Assembly: GCA_027485235.1 (NCBI GenBank)
Contig: JAIXRJ010000046.1
Span: forward strand, 434,001-498,000
DNA: 64,000 nt
Direction of reading: 5' to 3'
Origin: Comamonadaceae bacterium
GTDB lineage: Bacteria > Pseudomonadota > Gammaproteobacteria > Burkholderiales > Burkholderiaceae_C
The notes under the pieces were generated by a model. It was not told the DNA's origin. It saw nothing but the letters and a program-made list of their open reading frames with translations, and did no database searches. Made by a program: the position numbers and the translations under genes. Below, in pieces: positions 42,594 to 51,188 of the stretch. The number at the start of each line of letters is the position of its first letter. The stretch's first letter is position 1.

Positions 42594-43607
42594 TCAGCGA
42601 GCGACAAAGGGCATGGCGCGCTCGAAATAACCAAGGTCCAAATACCGATCAGGCGCGGGTGCGACGCCACCCCACTGCCCCTCGATCTCGGCGCGCAGGG
42701 CCAAGGCATTGCGAAAACCTGCCATGTCCAACCGGCAGTCGCGGGACAGGCCGTATCCAGGCTCGATCAAGCCCGCATAGCTTCGGCTGGCGACGTCGGC
42801 CGTCAAGTTCAAGCGCTTGCGAAGCACCGCAATCACCTGCTCGCGATTGGCAGGATCAACGGTCAAGCGGCAGCCCTCGATATAGGCCGCCAAATAACGC
42901 TCCAGTGCCCCTTGGTTGGCCTGGGCCCAGGGTCGCATTACGATCGTGGAGATGCCTTGATAGGGTCCGAAAAGATCCTTGACCTTTCCAAAACTGCGGG
43001 CACCTTGACTTGCTGCGATGAAAGTCCAGGGCGGGTTCAGCATGCCCACCGCGTTGTCAGGACTTTGCGTGAACGCATTGACGCGGCTCTCGGTTCCCCC
43101 AATGGGCAACAGTCGGTAATCGCGACCGTCGATCAGGCCGGCATTCTTCAACATCTTGCGGGCGACCAGCGCATAGGCCGTGTTGGGGGCATCGACCACC
43201 ATCGCCTTGCCACGCACATCCGAGAGGCTCTTGATTTCAGGTCGCACAAAGAGCTCCAACAACCCGCTGTCGCCACCGCTCACGATCACGGCATCCACCT
43301 TGGCCACCTCGACCATGGCGACGGCATTGTCAGCGGCCGTGTGAACAATGTCGCTGCGACCCGCAGCAAGTCCAGCACGCTGCTCGGTGGAGTTGGGGGT
43401 GAACTGCAGATCAATGCGAAGGTTGCGCTTGGTGAAGGCCCCCATTTCTTCGGCCATGTAGATGGGAATATTCGTCGCACTGCGAAAGACATTCACGCGA
43501 AGCGTTTGGGGATCGTTCGCAGGGGGCTGGACCGGTGTTCCAGCACAACCGGCCAGAAATACGGCGCTCGCCATGATCAAAAAAGATGTGGACTTGGATG
43601 AAATCAT
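42594..43607 (-). CDS. NMT1/taurine-type ABC substrate-binding lipoprotein (orphan)
   Basis: 337 aa. The start MISSKSTSFLIM has AGAGG 5 bases upstream, and a lipobox (VFLAGC) marks it as a lipoprotein. The binding-protein fold is that of nitrate/sulfonate/thiamine-precursor receptors: NVFRSATNIPIYMAEEMGAF, then AAGRSDIVHTAADNAVAM and VVDAPNTAYALVARKML. No permease or ATPase genes are next to it, so its partner lies elsewhere or it acts alone. Ligand unknown. Confidence 0.82.
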   Translation of the reverse strand: MISSKSTSFLIMASAVFLAGCAGTPVQPPANDPQTLRVNVFRSATNIPIYMAEEMGAFTKRNLRIDLQFTPNSTEQRAGLAAGRSDIVHTAADNAVAMVEVAKVDAVIVSGGDSGLLELFVRPEIKSLSDVRGKAMVVDAPNTAYALVARKMLKNAGLIDGRDYRLLPIGGTESRVNAFTQSPDNAVGMLNPPWTFIAASQGARSFGKVKDLFGPYQGISTIVMRPWAQANQGALERYLAAYIEGCRLTVDPANREQVIAVLRKRLNLTADVASRSYAGLIEPGYGLSRDCRLDMAGFRNALALRAEIEGQWGGVAPAPDRYLDLGYFERAMPFVAR

Positions 43608-43763
43608 GTTGCCTCTGAGTGTTGAGTTGCGCCCAATGTGTTGATGACACACGGTTGGAATCATTGATCACACGCTGCTCGGACGCATTCAGGGATACCC
43701 TGATCGTCCGCAGAAGCGGCTTGAACGGCCATTGAATCTGAATAGGTGCCCTCACTTGCCATG

Positions 43764-43794
43764 AAAAAGCCCGCGAAACAACCCTCATGGGCTT
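43764..43794 (-). terminator. Terminator-like hairpin after the SDR gene
   Basis: On the minus strand AAGCCC pairs with GGGCTT, followed by a T-run (the AAAAA at 43764-43768). It lies 10 bases past the stop of the SDR gene at 43804. The long loop makes it a moderate candidate. Confidence 0.6.
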
Positions 43795-43803
43795 GATTCA
43801 GGT

Positions 43804-44520
43804 TCACGCAATCAAGTAACCACCATCCACCGGCAACACCACCCCCGTCACGAACTTGGCCTGCGGACTGGCCAAGAACATCACGGGCCCCACCAGGTCA
43901 TCGGGCGTGCCCCAGCGCCTCATGGGCGTTCTGGCCAAGATGGGCGCAGAACGCTCTGGATCGTCTTGCAGGGCTTGGGTCAGTGGTGTGGCGATCCAGC
44001 CTGGCGCGATCGCATTGACGCGAATGCCCTGCTCCGCGTAGGCGATGGCCAAGGATTTGGTCAGCTGGGCGATGCCGCCTTTGCTGGCGCTGTAAGCGGG
44101 CACGAGCCCGCCGCCAAAAAAGGACAGCATCGAGGCCGTGTTGATGATGCAGCCTCCCTGCCTGGCCAAGCCCTGGCGGGCTGCCGCGCAAAGCCGCAGG
44201 GTTCCCACGAGGTTGATGTCGAGCACCTGTTGAAACACCTCCGGCTCATGCTCTTGCCCGCGGCGGATGATGCCAGCGCAGTTGACCAGCACATCCAGAT
44301 CGCCAATTTCTGACACCAATTGGGTCACTGCGGGCCCCTCACGCACATCCAGCTGGACAAATCGCACCGATGGGCCATGTCGGTCCAGCGCTGCATTCAC
44401 CTCAGCCTCGGTCGCTCCTGTTGCGGTGACGGTATCGCCTTGGGCGGCAAACGCCAAGGCGATGGCCTCCCCGATGCCGCTGCTGGCACCTGCGACCAAT
44501 ACATTGCGGGACGTCTTCAT
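43804..44520 (-). CDS. SDR-family oxidoreductase
   Basis: 238-aa classical short-chain dehydrogenase. The cofactor motif GASSGIG (from residue 11), NCAG, the catalytic Ser in NTASMLSFFGG and YSASK with Tyr and Lys are all intact, followed by INAIAPGW-type VNAIAPGWIATPL. An acidic LDV after beta-3 suggests NAD preference. It is probably a dehydrogenase for a hydroxy acid or cyclic alcohol. It is 52 nt downstream of the MarR gene on the same strand, so control by it is possible. Confidence 0.9.
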   Translation of the reverse strand: MKTSRNVLVAGASSGIGEAIALAFAAQGDTVTATGATEAEVNAALDRHGPSVRFVQLDVREGPAVTQLVSEIGDLDVLVNCAGIIRRGQEHEPEVFQQVLDINLVGTLRLCAAARQGLARQGGCIINTASMLSFFGGGLVPAYSASKGGIAQLTKSLAIAYAEQGIRVNAIAPGWIATPLTQALQDDPERSAPILARTPMRRWGTPDDLVGPVMFLASPQAKFVTGVVLPVDGGYLIA

Positions 44521-44572
44521 GGTGGGATGGTAAAAGTTGAGCTCAAACGCTATTCAAGGCGGGTTGTGGGCC

Positions 44573-45124
44573 TCACGCCCAAGAGAAAACCGCGTTCGTC
44601 TTGGGCATCTTGGACCCGGCCCCATGCCGGCTCCCGCCCAGGCGTCGCGAGGCTTTGGGCGCCAGCGTGGTTTGATGGCAGAGGCTGCGCGCACGCTCTG
44701 TCAGTCTGGACAAAAGGCTGTCCAGGGTTTGCATTTCACTGAGCGTCAGTTCGCTGAGCACCGATTGGTGAATCCCCACCGAAATCGGAAACAGCTCGTC
44801 GTAAAGACTGCGCCCCCTTGGCGTCAGACTGACAAGGGCCCGGCGTCGGTCCTGCGGGTCGGGCACCCGACCCACCAGCTGCTTTTCTTGGAGAGAGCTG
44901 AACAGTCTGGGAATTCGATCGGGCGCCAAACTGGCGCGTTCCGAGAGCCTGCCCATGGAGACCGGCCCATCCACAGCGAGCAAGGCGATGATTCGCCACT
45001 CCCGACGTGTGATGCCAAAGCGGCCCTCGCACCAGCGCGTGGTCAAGGCACCGCTTTGCGCCAACAAGACATTCAGTCGGTAGTTGAGGAGCTCATCAAC
45101 CGCCGAGGGTAAGGCCATAGACAT
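44573..45124 (-). CDS. MarR-family transcriptional regulator
   Basis: 183 aa, slightly long for MarR because of a basic C-terminal tail. The winged helix-turn-helix with its DNA-contacting wing is clear (ITRREWRIIALLAVDGPVSMGRLSERASLAPDRIPRLFSSLQEKQLVGRVPDPQDRRRALVSLTPRG). It is divergent from the LigA-like/pobA pair, with two inverted repeats in the 88-bp gap, so it probably senses an aromatic acid and controls those genes and itself. Confidence 0.88.
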   Translation of the reverse strand: MSMALPSAVDELLNYRLNVLLAQSGALTTRWCEGRFGITRREWRIIALLAVDGPVSMGRLSERASLAPDRIPRLFSSLQEKQLVGRVPDPQDRRRALVSLTPRGRSLYDELFPISVGIHQSVLSELTLSEMQTLDSLLSRLTERARSLCHQTTLAPKASRRLGGSRHGAGSKMPKTNAVFSWA

Positions 45125-45125
45125 T

Positions 45126-45185
45126 CAAGAATTCCTTTGACACCATATTCTTGCAAAAGGCATCAGGATACTTGTATTTTTCAAG
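45126..45185. promoter_or_regulatory. MarR-type operator region between marR and the LigA-like/pobA genes
   Basis: CAAGAAT at 45126-45132 is inverted as ATTCTTG at 45147-45153, with centres two helical turns apart. A second repeat CTTG-N7-CAAG lies at 45171-45185. Together they cover the divergent promoter space. Confidence 0.45.
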
Positions 45186-45200
45186 CATGGGTCGCCAACC

Positions 45201-45206
45201 TATACT
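45201..45206 (+). promoter_or_regulatory. -10 box placed for a leaderless transcript
   Basis: TATACT ends six bases before the ATG at 45213, and no ribosome site precedes that ATG. The transcript would start at or very near the start codon. No good -35 is visible at the right spacing. Confidence 0.4.
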
Positions 45207-45212
45207 GAAAAC

Positions 45213-45407
45213 ATGACAAACGCCATCCACGCAGAACTTGAGTCCGGGACGCGCATCGGCGGCGCGCTGGTCTTCGATTTGCACCAGTCTTGGCGTGGTC
45301 TGCGCATCAACACGATGTGCCATGCGCTGTCCGCAGCGCAAGAGCGCGAGTCCTTCAAGTCTGACGAAGACGGCATGGGGATGATCACCCTGGAGGAATG
45401 CCCGTGA
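45213..45407 (+). CDS. Short LigA-like protein (protocatechuate 4,5-dioxygenase small-subunit fold), truncated
   Basis: 64 aa. [37 protein letters not shown] aligns with the LigA alpha-subunit family pattern (YVFDGxxSRxGYxLNxxCxSLxxAxNRxxFxxDE). The protein stops soon after, lacking the usual C-terminal 30-50 residues. Its stop overlaps the pobA GTG (GTGA), and its coding end supplies the pobA ribosome site. It may be a remnant kept for translational coupling of pobA, or a small accessory protein. No LigB subunit is nearby. Confidence 0.6.
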   Translation: MTNAIHAELESGTRIGGALVFDLHQSWRGLRINTMCHALSAAQERESFKSDEDGMGMITLEECP

Positions 45408-46585
45408 TTCGGACACAAGTTGGCATCATTGGCGCGGGCCCCGCGGGCTTGATGCTTTCGCACCTGCTGCACCTGGAGGGCATCGAGTCGGTCATCCTTG
45501 AACGCTCACAGAAAGACCATGTGCGCGCCCGACTTCGCGCCGGGGTCCTCGAACAGGGTACGGTTGAAATGATGCGCGATGTCGGCCTGGGTGAACGCAT
45601 GGACCGACTGGCGCTTGAACAACACGCGCTGGATTTTCGTTTCAACAACCGTTCTCACAGGCTGGACTTCCACGAGGCCTCGGGCGGTAAAAGCGCTTGG
45701 GTCTATCCACAGCACGAAGTGGTGGCCGATCTGATGCGCGTCCGCGACAAGGCAGGTGCCCAGATTTTCTATGACGCGCCCGTGCGCCACATCGAGGGCC
45801 TGGAAGGCAGCCAAGCCGTCATCCATTTCGAGGCCGAAGGCCAGCCACTCGCCTTGTCCTGCGATTTTGTAGCCGGTTGTGACGGCTTTCGGGGCGTCAG
45901 CCGCAGCGCCATCCCTCACGACAGGCAGCGGCTTTATGACCGTGTTTACCCCTTTGGATGGCTGGGCATTTTGGCGGACGCCCCCCCGGCCATCCAAGAC
46001 ATCACCTGGGGTTACCATCCCGAGGGCTTTGCCATGATGAGCATTCGCACGCCCGAGGTCACCCGCTTGTATCTGCAGTGCGAACCTGACGACAACCCCG
46101 ACAATTGGTCAGACGATCGCATCTGGACGGCGCTGCACAAGCGGCTGGATGTCGATGGACAGCCCCCCATCAACGAAGGTCGCATCACGCAAAAAGCCGT
46201 CACCGCCATGCGCAGCTTCATCTGCGAACCCATGCGCTTTGGCCGCCTGTTCCTCGCTGGCGATGCCGCCCACATTGTTCCCCCCACCGGCGCCAAAGGT
46301 TTGAACGCTGCGATGGCGGACATCAAGGTGCTGGGCCGCGCGCTGGTGGAACACTACAAACGCCATGATCCACGCTGGCTGGACCGCTACGCCGACACCT
46401 GCCTGGAACGCATGTGGTTGGTCCAGCGCTTCTCGGCGGGCCTGTGCACCATGGTCCACCAATTTCCTGGGCAGAGCGCCTTCGAACGCGGGATGCAACT
46501 GGCAGAGTTGAACTACATGACCGGTACTCGGGAAGGGCGAGCGGTCTTTGCGCACAATTTCACAGGCCTCCCCGTTCTCGCCTGA
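45404..46585 (+). CDS. pobA: 4-hydroxybenzoate 3-monooxygenase
   Basis: FAD- and NADPH-dependent hydroxylase turning 4-hydroxybenzoate into protocatechuate. It is 393 aa, close to PobA at 394. The GTG at 45404 is preferred over the ATG six bases earlier: GGAGGA is directly adjacent to that ATG but 6 bases before the GTG, and the GTG forms a GTGA overlap with the gene before. It shows [13 protein letters not shown], the substrate-site [15 protein letters not shown] [31 protein letters not shown] and [16 protein letters not shown]. It is likely controlled by the divergent MarR protein. Confidence 0.95.
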   Translation: MIRTQVGIIGAGPAGLMLSHLLHLEGIESVILERSQKDHVRARLRAGVLEQGTVEMMRDVGLGERMDRLALEQHALDFRFNNRSHRLDFHEASGGKSAWVYPQHEVVADLMRVRDKAGAQIFYDAPVRHIEGLEGSQAVIHFEAEGQPLALSCDFVAGCDGFRGVSRSAIPHDRQRLYDRVYPFGWLGILADAPPAIQDITWGYHPEGFAMMSIRTPEVTRLYLQCEPDDNPDNWSDDRIWTALHKRLDVDGQPPINEGRITQKAVTAMRSFICEPMRFGRLFLAGDAAHIVPPTGAKGLNAAMADIKVLGRALVEHYKRHDPRWLDRYADTCLERMWLVQRFSAGLCTMVHQFPGQSAFERGMQLAELNYMTGTREGRAVFAHNFTGLPVLA

Positions 46586-46602
46586 TGGGCAGGCCCATCA
46601 GG
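46581..46602 (+). terminator. Stem-loop spanning the pobA stop codon
   Basis: CCTGATGGGC pairs with GCCCATCAGG across two bases, overlapping the TGA stop. There is no T-run, so it may act as a 3' stability or weak termination element. The remaining gap to arsR (about 230 bp) shows no gene. Confidence 0.4.
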
Positions 46603-46832
46603 CCACAGGACTCGCTTGATCGTTCTAAATGTCGAGACTGATTTCCACTGCATCCATCCTCGGACCTCTGTCTTGACGACACGGCGGTATTCACCCACGT
46701 TGATGCCGTATGAAGCAACAATACTGCTGAATCGTTTCGTGTATGGGCCGAACGGCGAGGCACTTTAGGCTGCTCATTGTCAGATCGCAACGCCGACATA
46801 GAATAGTCACATATTTCCAATAAAATTGAATC

Positions 46833-47159
46833 ATGGAAGACAAATACGTCATCAAAGCACTGGCAGCCTTGGCTCAGCCCAACCGCCTCCAGATTTTTCG
46901 CTCCTTGGTGGTGAAAGGCAACGATGGACTGACGCCAGCATTGATGGCTGAGGCATTGGGTATGCCTGCCAACACGCTTTCCTTTCATTTGAAAGAGTTG
47001 ATGCATGCTGATTTGATCTCCCAGGAACGCAGTGGCCGCAACCTGATTTACCGCGCTCAGTACGACCGCATGAATGCCGTTCTTGCGTATCTGTCCCAAA
47101 ACTGTTGCCAAGGGGAGGCCTGCGAGCTGAGCCCCGAGGAAATCTGTAAAACCTGTTGA
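46833..47159 (+). CDS. arsR: ArsR/SmtB-family arsenic-responsive repressor
   Basis: 108-aa winged-helix repressor of the ars operon that releases DNA on binding arsenite. The HTH region is LTPALMAEALGMPANTLSFHLKELMHADLI. Cysteines cluster at the C-terminus (Cys91, 92, 97, 105, 108), as in the ArsR type that binds As(III) outside the HTH. It heads an operon with arsC, aqpS and arsH, with the next gene 16 bases on. An AT-rich stretch just before the ATG is the probable promoter/operator. Confidence 0.92.
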   Translation: MEDKYVIKALAALAQPNRLQIFRSLVVKGNDGLTPALMAEALGMPANTLSFHLKELMHADLISQERSGRNLIYRAQYDRMNAVLAYLSQNCCQGEACELSPEEICKTC

Positions 47160-47175
47160 ACCCAAGGAATCCCAA

Positions 47176-47679
47176 ATGACTGACGCAAAACCATTGAACA
47201 TACTGTTTCTTTGCACCCACAACTCTGCTCGCAGTATCCTGGCTGAGGCATTGCTCAACCACATGGGGCAAGGTCTGTTCAAAGCCTACTCTGCTGGCAG
47301 CAGCCCTAAAGACAATCAAAAACCCAATCCTATGGCCATTGCAACGCTTGAAAGAGCAGGGATTTCAACTGCAGGGTTAAGCAGTAAAAGCTGGGATGTT
47401 TTCGCGACGCCGGATGCACCGCACATGGACTTGGTCATCACTGTTTGCGACAACGCGGCAGGCGAAGTTTGCCCCTATTGGCCCGGCCAGCCTGCAAGCG
47501 CTCACTGGGGCTATGCAGACCCTTCAGAGACAGTTGGAACTTATGAGCAAAAACTAGAAGCATTCAAGCAAACGCTGCTTCAAATCAAAAAGCGTCTCGA
47601 CATCTTCACCAGCCTGCCCTCCACAAGCCTCGGCAAGATGGCTTTGGAAAACACCGCTCGTGAGCTGGCCAAAAAATGA
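47176..47679 (+). CDS. arsC: Arsenate reductase, LMW phosphatase (thioredoxin-coupled) type
   Basis: 167 aa. The N-terminal P-loop CTHNSARS with nucleophile Cys13 is followed by the redox pair Cys91 and Cys99 (TVCDNAAGEVC), as in thioredoxin-dependent ArsC. It reduces As(V) to As(III) in the cytoplasm. A C-terminal extension of about 30 residues beyond the core (FTSLPSTSLGKMALENTARELAKK) is seen. It overlaps the aquaporin gene by four bases (ATGA). Confidence 0.93.
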   Translation: MTDAKPLNILFLCTHNSARSILAEALLNHMGQGLFKAYSAGSSPKDNQKPNPMAIATLERAGISTAGLSSKSWDVFATPDAPHMDLVITVCDNAAGEVCPYWPGQPASAHWGYADPSETVGTYEQKLEAFKQTLLQIKKRLDIFTSLPSTSLGKMALENTARELAKK

Positions 47680-48338
47680 GCCATTGGCGACGATACCTTG
47701 CGGAGCTGGTTGGCACAGCGGCTTTGTTGTGTGCAGTGATCGGCTCAGGCATCATGGCGGAGCAATTGTCAGGTGGGAACGCAGCCATCGCTCTTTTGGC
47801 AAATACCCTCGCCACGGTCTTTGCGCTTTACGCATTGATTGAAACACTCGGCCCAATCAGTGGTGCTCATTTCAATCCAGTTGTTTCAATGGTTCTTGCT
47901 TTTCGCAAAGATTTGGCACGTCATCATTTGATGGGTTATGTGATTGCTCAGCTCACAGGTGCTGCGTTGGGCGCCTGGGCGGCACATGCGATGTTTGAGC
48001 TTGAAATTTTTCAATGGTCTGCAAAAGTAAGAACCGGGCCCGCACAATGGTTCGCGGAAGCAGTCGCCACATGTGGTTTGCTGTTCGTGATCTTGCGCTC
48101 CCCTGAAGGCAAGGCATCTTCTATCGTCGCATGCTATATCGGTGCGGCCTATTGGTTCACTGCAAGTACCTCCTTTGCCAACCCTGCGGCTGCATTCGGT
48201 CGCATGCTCTCCAACAGCTTTGCCGGAATCTCACCATCCGATGTGCCTGCCTTTGTCGGTGCGCAGACCGTTGGCGGCTTCTTGGGTCTGATGCTTTATT
48301 TGCTTTTGAAGCCCGATCATCACAATCAAAGTCATTGA
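47676..48338 (+). CDS. aqpS: Aquaglyceroporin AqpS-type arsenite channel
   Basis: 220-aa MIP-family channel with six membrane helices and two half-helix motifs: NPV in GAHFNPVVSM and NPA in FANPAAAFGR. Its location inside the ars operon, overlapping arsC, matches the Sinorhizobium meliloti arrangement, in which AqpS lets arsenite formed by ArsC leave by its gradient. No ArsB or Acr3 pump is visible here. The Pro-Val in the first motif is a known AqpS-type feature. Start is the ATG within the ATGA overlap. Confidence 0.9.
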   Translation: MSHWRRYLAELVGTAALLCAVIGSGIMAEQLSGGNAAIALLANTLATVFALYALIETLGPISGAHFNPVVSMVLAFRKDLARHHLMGYVIAQLTGAALGAWAAHAMFELEIFQWSAKVRTGPAQWFAEAVATCGLLFVILRSPEGKASSIVACYIGAAYWFTASTSFANPAAAFGRMLSNSFAGISPSDVPAFVGAQTVGGFLGLMLYLLLKPDHHNQSH

Positions 48339-48347
48339 GAAAAGCAG

Positions 48348-49103
48348 ATGGAGAAGCTGTTAGAAATGAATAAGGCTTACGTGTCTGACATCACCGATGA
48401 CTTGCCCAATGTGAGTGAAGCTTTTTTCAAGTTGCCCCAACAGGCCTTGTTAACGCCACAACCTGCATCAACCCATCCGCCAAGAATTTTGATGCTCTAT
48501 GGCTCTTTGCGCGAGCGTTCCTACAGCAAGCTTTTGACGCTAGAGGCGGCAAGGATGCTGGAGGCGATGGGTGCAGAAGTAAAGGTGTTTGATCCCTTGC
48601 ATCTTCCACAACCAGACACTGCACCTGATACACATGCAAAAGTAAAAGAGTTGCGAGACCTGGCCGCTTGGTCTGAAGGCATGGTGTGGTGCTCACCCGA
48701 GCGTCACGGAGCCATGACGGGCATCATGAAAAGCCAGATCGACTGGATTCCTTTGTCAGTAGGCGCTGTTCGACCAACCCAGGGGAAAACCTTGGCAGTG
48801 ATGGAAGTCAGTGGGGGCTCCCAATCTTTCAATGCCGTGAATCAAATGCGCATCTTGGGACGTTGGATGCGGATGCTGACGATTCCAAATCAAAGTTCTG
48901 TTGCCAAAGCATTCTTGGAGTTCAAAGAAGATGGTCGAATGAAGCCATCGGCTTATTACGACAGGGTGGTTGACGTGATGGAAGAGTTGGTGAAGTTCAC
49001 ACTTTTAACGCGAGATGTTGCGCCCTATCTGGTTGACCGTTACAGCGAGCGGAAAGAGTCAACTGATGAGCTTTCCCAAAGAGTCAATCAGAAATCAATC
49101 TAG
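48348..49103 (+). CDS. arsH: NADPH-dependent organoarsenical oxidase / FMN flavoprotein ArsH
   Basis: 251 aa. The flavodoxin-like fold has the FMN phosphate loop [15 protein letters not shown] and the ArsH segment [24 protein letters not shown]. ArsH oxidises trivalent methylated or aromatic arsenicals and lowers quinone stress. It is the last gene of the ars operon, 9 bases after aqpS. A second ATG at 48366 is possible as the start. Confidence 0.94.
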   Translation: MEKLLEMNKAYVSDITDDLPNVSEAFFKLPQQALLTPQPASTHPPRILMLYGSLRERSYSKLLTLEAARMLEAMGAEVKVFDPLHLPQPDTAPDTHAKVKELRDLAAWSEGMVWCSPERHGAMTGIMKSQIDWIPLSVGAVRPTQGKTLAVMEVSGGSQSFNAVNQMRILGRWMRMLTIPNQSSVAKAFLEFKEDGRMKPSAYYDRVVDVMEELVKFTLLTRDVAPYLVDRYSERKESTDELSQRVNQKSI

Positions 49104-49149
49104 ATCACTTTGAGCCGAAAAGTCCGATCGATGCTTGACGCCAACTGTC

Positions 49150-49375
49150 CTGACCACGCGGCGACAACTGTCCTGGCCAGATGATCAATGGGCTGTACAA
49201 GACTGAATTGATCCACCGCCGTAGCCTTGGAAAACCAAGGAGGCACTGGAACCGGCAACGATGGCTTGGTTCTGCCATGACGGACTGCGCACAGCCAGAT
49301 TGGGCATACACCGCCGGCTGTAGCTGAGGTGAACAACCACCTGCGGTCAGCCGGGTAAGCGAGACCGAGGTCACA
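49150..49375 (+). pseudogene. Remnant of an IS3-family transposase (C-terminal part)
   Basis: Directly after arsH the plus strand encodes MINGLYKTELIHRR in one frame and PWKTKEALEPATMAW in the next. These are the consecutive hallmark segments of an IS3-group OrfB tail. Frames are broken and the rest is lost, so this is old debris distinct from the minus-strand IS that follows. Confidence 0.6.
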
Positions 49376-49492
49376 ATTCAAATCAACCAGCCTCCACGAA
49401 ACACGAGGCTATTCATAAAGGGCATCACTGCATCTCTTGACCTGCACCCTTTGGCCGTACCAATCAAATGGACGTAGTCTGAGGTTTCAAGG

Positions 49493-50311
49493 TTAATCCA
49501 AAACTTGATGTTTGAGATTTGCAGCGGCACTGGACTCAATCCTTTGCTGCTGCGCGAACTGAGCCGGGGTAATCCGACCCAGGCTGCTGTGGAGCCTGAC
49601 TTCGTTGTAGTCCTGCCTCCATTCAGCAATGCACTGCCTGGCTTGGGCAAACTCAAGAACCACTGCTCGTTCAAGCACTCGTCCCGGAATTTGCCGTTGA
49701 AACTCTCGATGTAGCCGTTTTGCATGGGCCTGCCTGGCTGCGTCAAGATGTGCCTCACGCCGTGTGCGCTGGCCAAGGCCACGAAGGCCTGGCTTGTGAA
49801 CTCCGGTCCGTTGTCCGTTCTCACGGCCAGTGGGTAGCCTCTGAAGGTGGCCGCTTGGTCGAGCAAGCGTGTGACGTATTGCCCCGAGATCCCGTAGTCC
49901 ACGGCAATGTCCACGCACTCGTGGCTGAAGTCATCGGCCACCGTCAGGCACTTGATGCGCCTGCCATTGGTCAGGCTGTCCGATACAAAATCCATGCTCC
50001 ACACATCGTTGGCCTTTTGCGCCAGCTGCAAGGGCACCCGCTCGCTTGACCTTCTTGCGCCTGCGCACGGCCAAATTGGCATCTTTGTACAAGCGGTAGA
50101 CCCGCTTGTGGTTGACGCCCGGAAACTCCGGGCGCAGCAGATCGTGGATGCGCCGATAGCCAAATCTTCGGCGTACGTGGGCAATGTCCACGATGCGTTC
50201 GCTCAAGGTTTGCGTCAGCTCATCACGCTTAGGCGGGTGGCGAAAGCTGTCTCGGCTTAGCCCCTCAAGGCAGCACGCGCGGCGCTCAGACAGAAGATGG
50301 ACTTGGATCAT
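49493..50311 (-). pseudogene. IS3-family transposase OrfB, frameshifted
   Basis: Consecutive parts of a DDE transposase lie in different frames. IVDIAHVRRRFGYRRIHDLL up to RRRKKVKR is followed by a shift near 50055, then SERVPLQLAQKANDVWSMDFVSD, TDNGPEF and NGYIESFNGKFRDECLNEQWF. A second shift comes near 49660, then LEFAQARQCIAEWRQDYNEVRLHSSLG. The three catalytic acidic residues (Asp in SMDF, Asp in TDNG, Glu in IESF) survive, so decay is recent or partly due to sequence errors. Confidence 0.75.
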
Positions 50312-50343
50312 CTGGGTGATGGCTTCGCGTTTGACCTGCGGGG

Positions 50344-50609
50344 CTAGCGCTTGACACCGAAGACGCTTTTGAGCGCATGGATGTCCAGGTGCGCCTCGGC
50401 CAGGAGTTTTTTGAGCTTGTTGTTCTCGGCCCCCAAGTCACGCAGCTTGGCCGCATCGGAGGCCTCCATGCCGCCAAAGCGTGAGCGCCAATTGAAAAGG
50501 TCGGTTGGCTAAAGCGGCCAAAGCGGCAAATGTCCTTGATGGACATGCCCGCTTCAGCTTGCTTGAAGAATCCGATGATCTGCTCGTCGGTAAATCGTGT
50601 GGTCTTCAT
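50344..50609 (-). pseudogene. IS3-family transposase OrfA, frameshifted
   Basis: It begins MKTTRFTDEQIIGFFKQAEAGMSIKDICR, the helix-turn-helix start of IS3-type OrfA. Frames change in the middle, and the end LDIHALKSVFGVKR followed by a stop is in another frame. The leucine-zipper segment between them (KLRDLGAENNKLKKLLAEAH) is readable after the shift. Confidence 0.72.
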
Positions 50610-50663
50610 ATCCGCCATTCTCCAAAATTAGCGGACTTTGTTCCATCGATTTGGTACGGCTCA

Positions 50664-51122
50664 GAGGGGGCAGGTCACCTCGGTTTTCCAGGGTGCCCGG
50701 CCGCCCGCAGCGGCGGCCGGGCCGCGCTTGACTTCTGGGATGCCGAATGTGGCATTGCGAGCGGTCAACACGAGATCACAAGCCAGCAAGGCCTCGAAGC
50801 TGCCAGCCACGCAGTCGCCTTCGACAGCGGCAATGAGCGGCTTCTTGGGAGGCTTCATGACCATGCCAAAAAGGCCGCCCCCTGCCACGCGAGGCGATTC
50901 CCCGCGCAGGAAGGCCTGAGGTCCATGCCCGAGCAGAAGATGCCCTCAGCGCCAGTCAGGACTGGACGGCCACATCCACAGCAGGGTTACGCTCCATCTG
51001 GTCGATGGCCTCGCCCCCCCCTATGAGTCGGCGCGGGTGATGGCATTTTCTTGCTCAGGCCGGTTGATCGAGATGATCACCGCGCCGTCTGCGTGTTTGA
51101 CCAGGACTTCTGGCGTGTTCAT
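50664..51122 (-). pseudogene. Enoyl-CoA hydratase/isomerase (crotonase), broken and cut by the IS
   Basis: Read from 51122, the product begins MNTPEVLVKHADGAVIISINRPEQENAITRADS and stops. After further shifts, MVMKPPKKPLIAAVEGDCVAGSFEALLACDLVLTARNATFGIPEVKRG follows, the core crotonase segment, and then AAAAGG runs into the IS end. About a third of the protein is lost. It lies 66 nt downstream of the CoA transferase gene on the same strand and was once part of that IclR-linked operon. Confidence 0.72.
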
Positions 51123-51188
51123 GTCGGTGCCAATATGTCATGAAGCGCTAAAAGGTGTAGCACCAGTCACTGTGAGTGACCCGCTGGC

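Larger units (their letters stand above)
49451..50663 (-). mobile_element. IS3-family insertion sequence, about 1.2 kb, degenerate
   Basis: The ends carry matching terminal inverted repeats. The left end has GGCCGTACCAAT on the plus strand from 49453; the right end read on the minus strand has GAGCCGTACCAAAT from 50662, both continuing into ATGGA and GTC. In between lie orfA and orfB in the usual overlapping order. Several frameshifts make it inactive. A target duplication was not recognised. It truncates the crotonase gene at its right side. Confidence 0.78.

Noticed and set aside
46581..46602. Strong pobA stem-loop as a sure intrinsic terminator
   Set aside because: No T-run after the stem; listed with low confidence only.
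49100..49381. Minus-strand 93-codon frame after arsH as a gene
   Set aside because: The plus strand shows an IS3 transposase remnant at the same place, which explains the sequence better.
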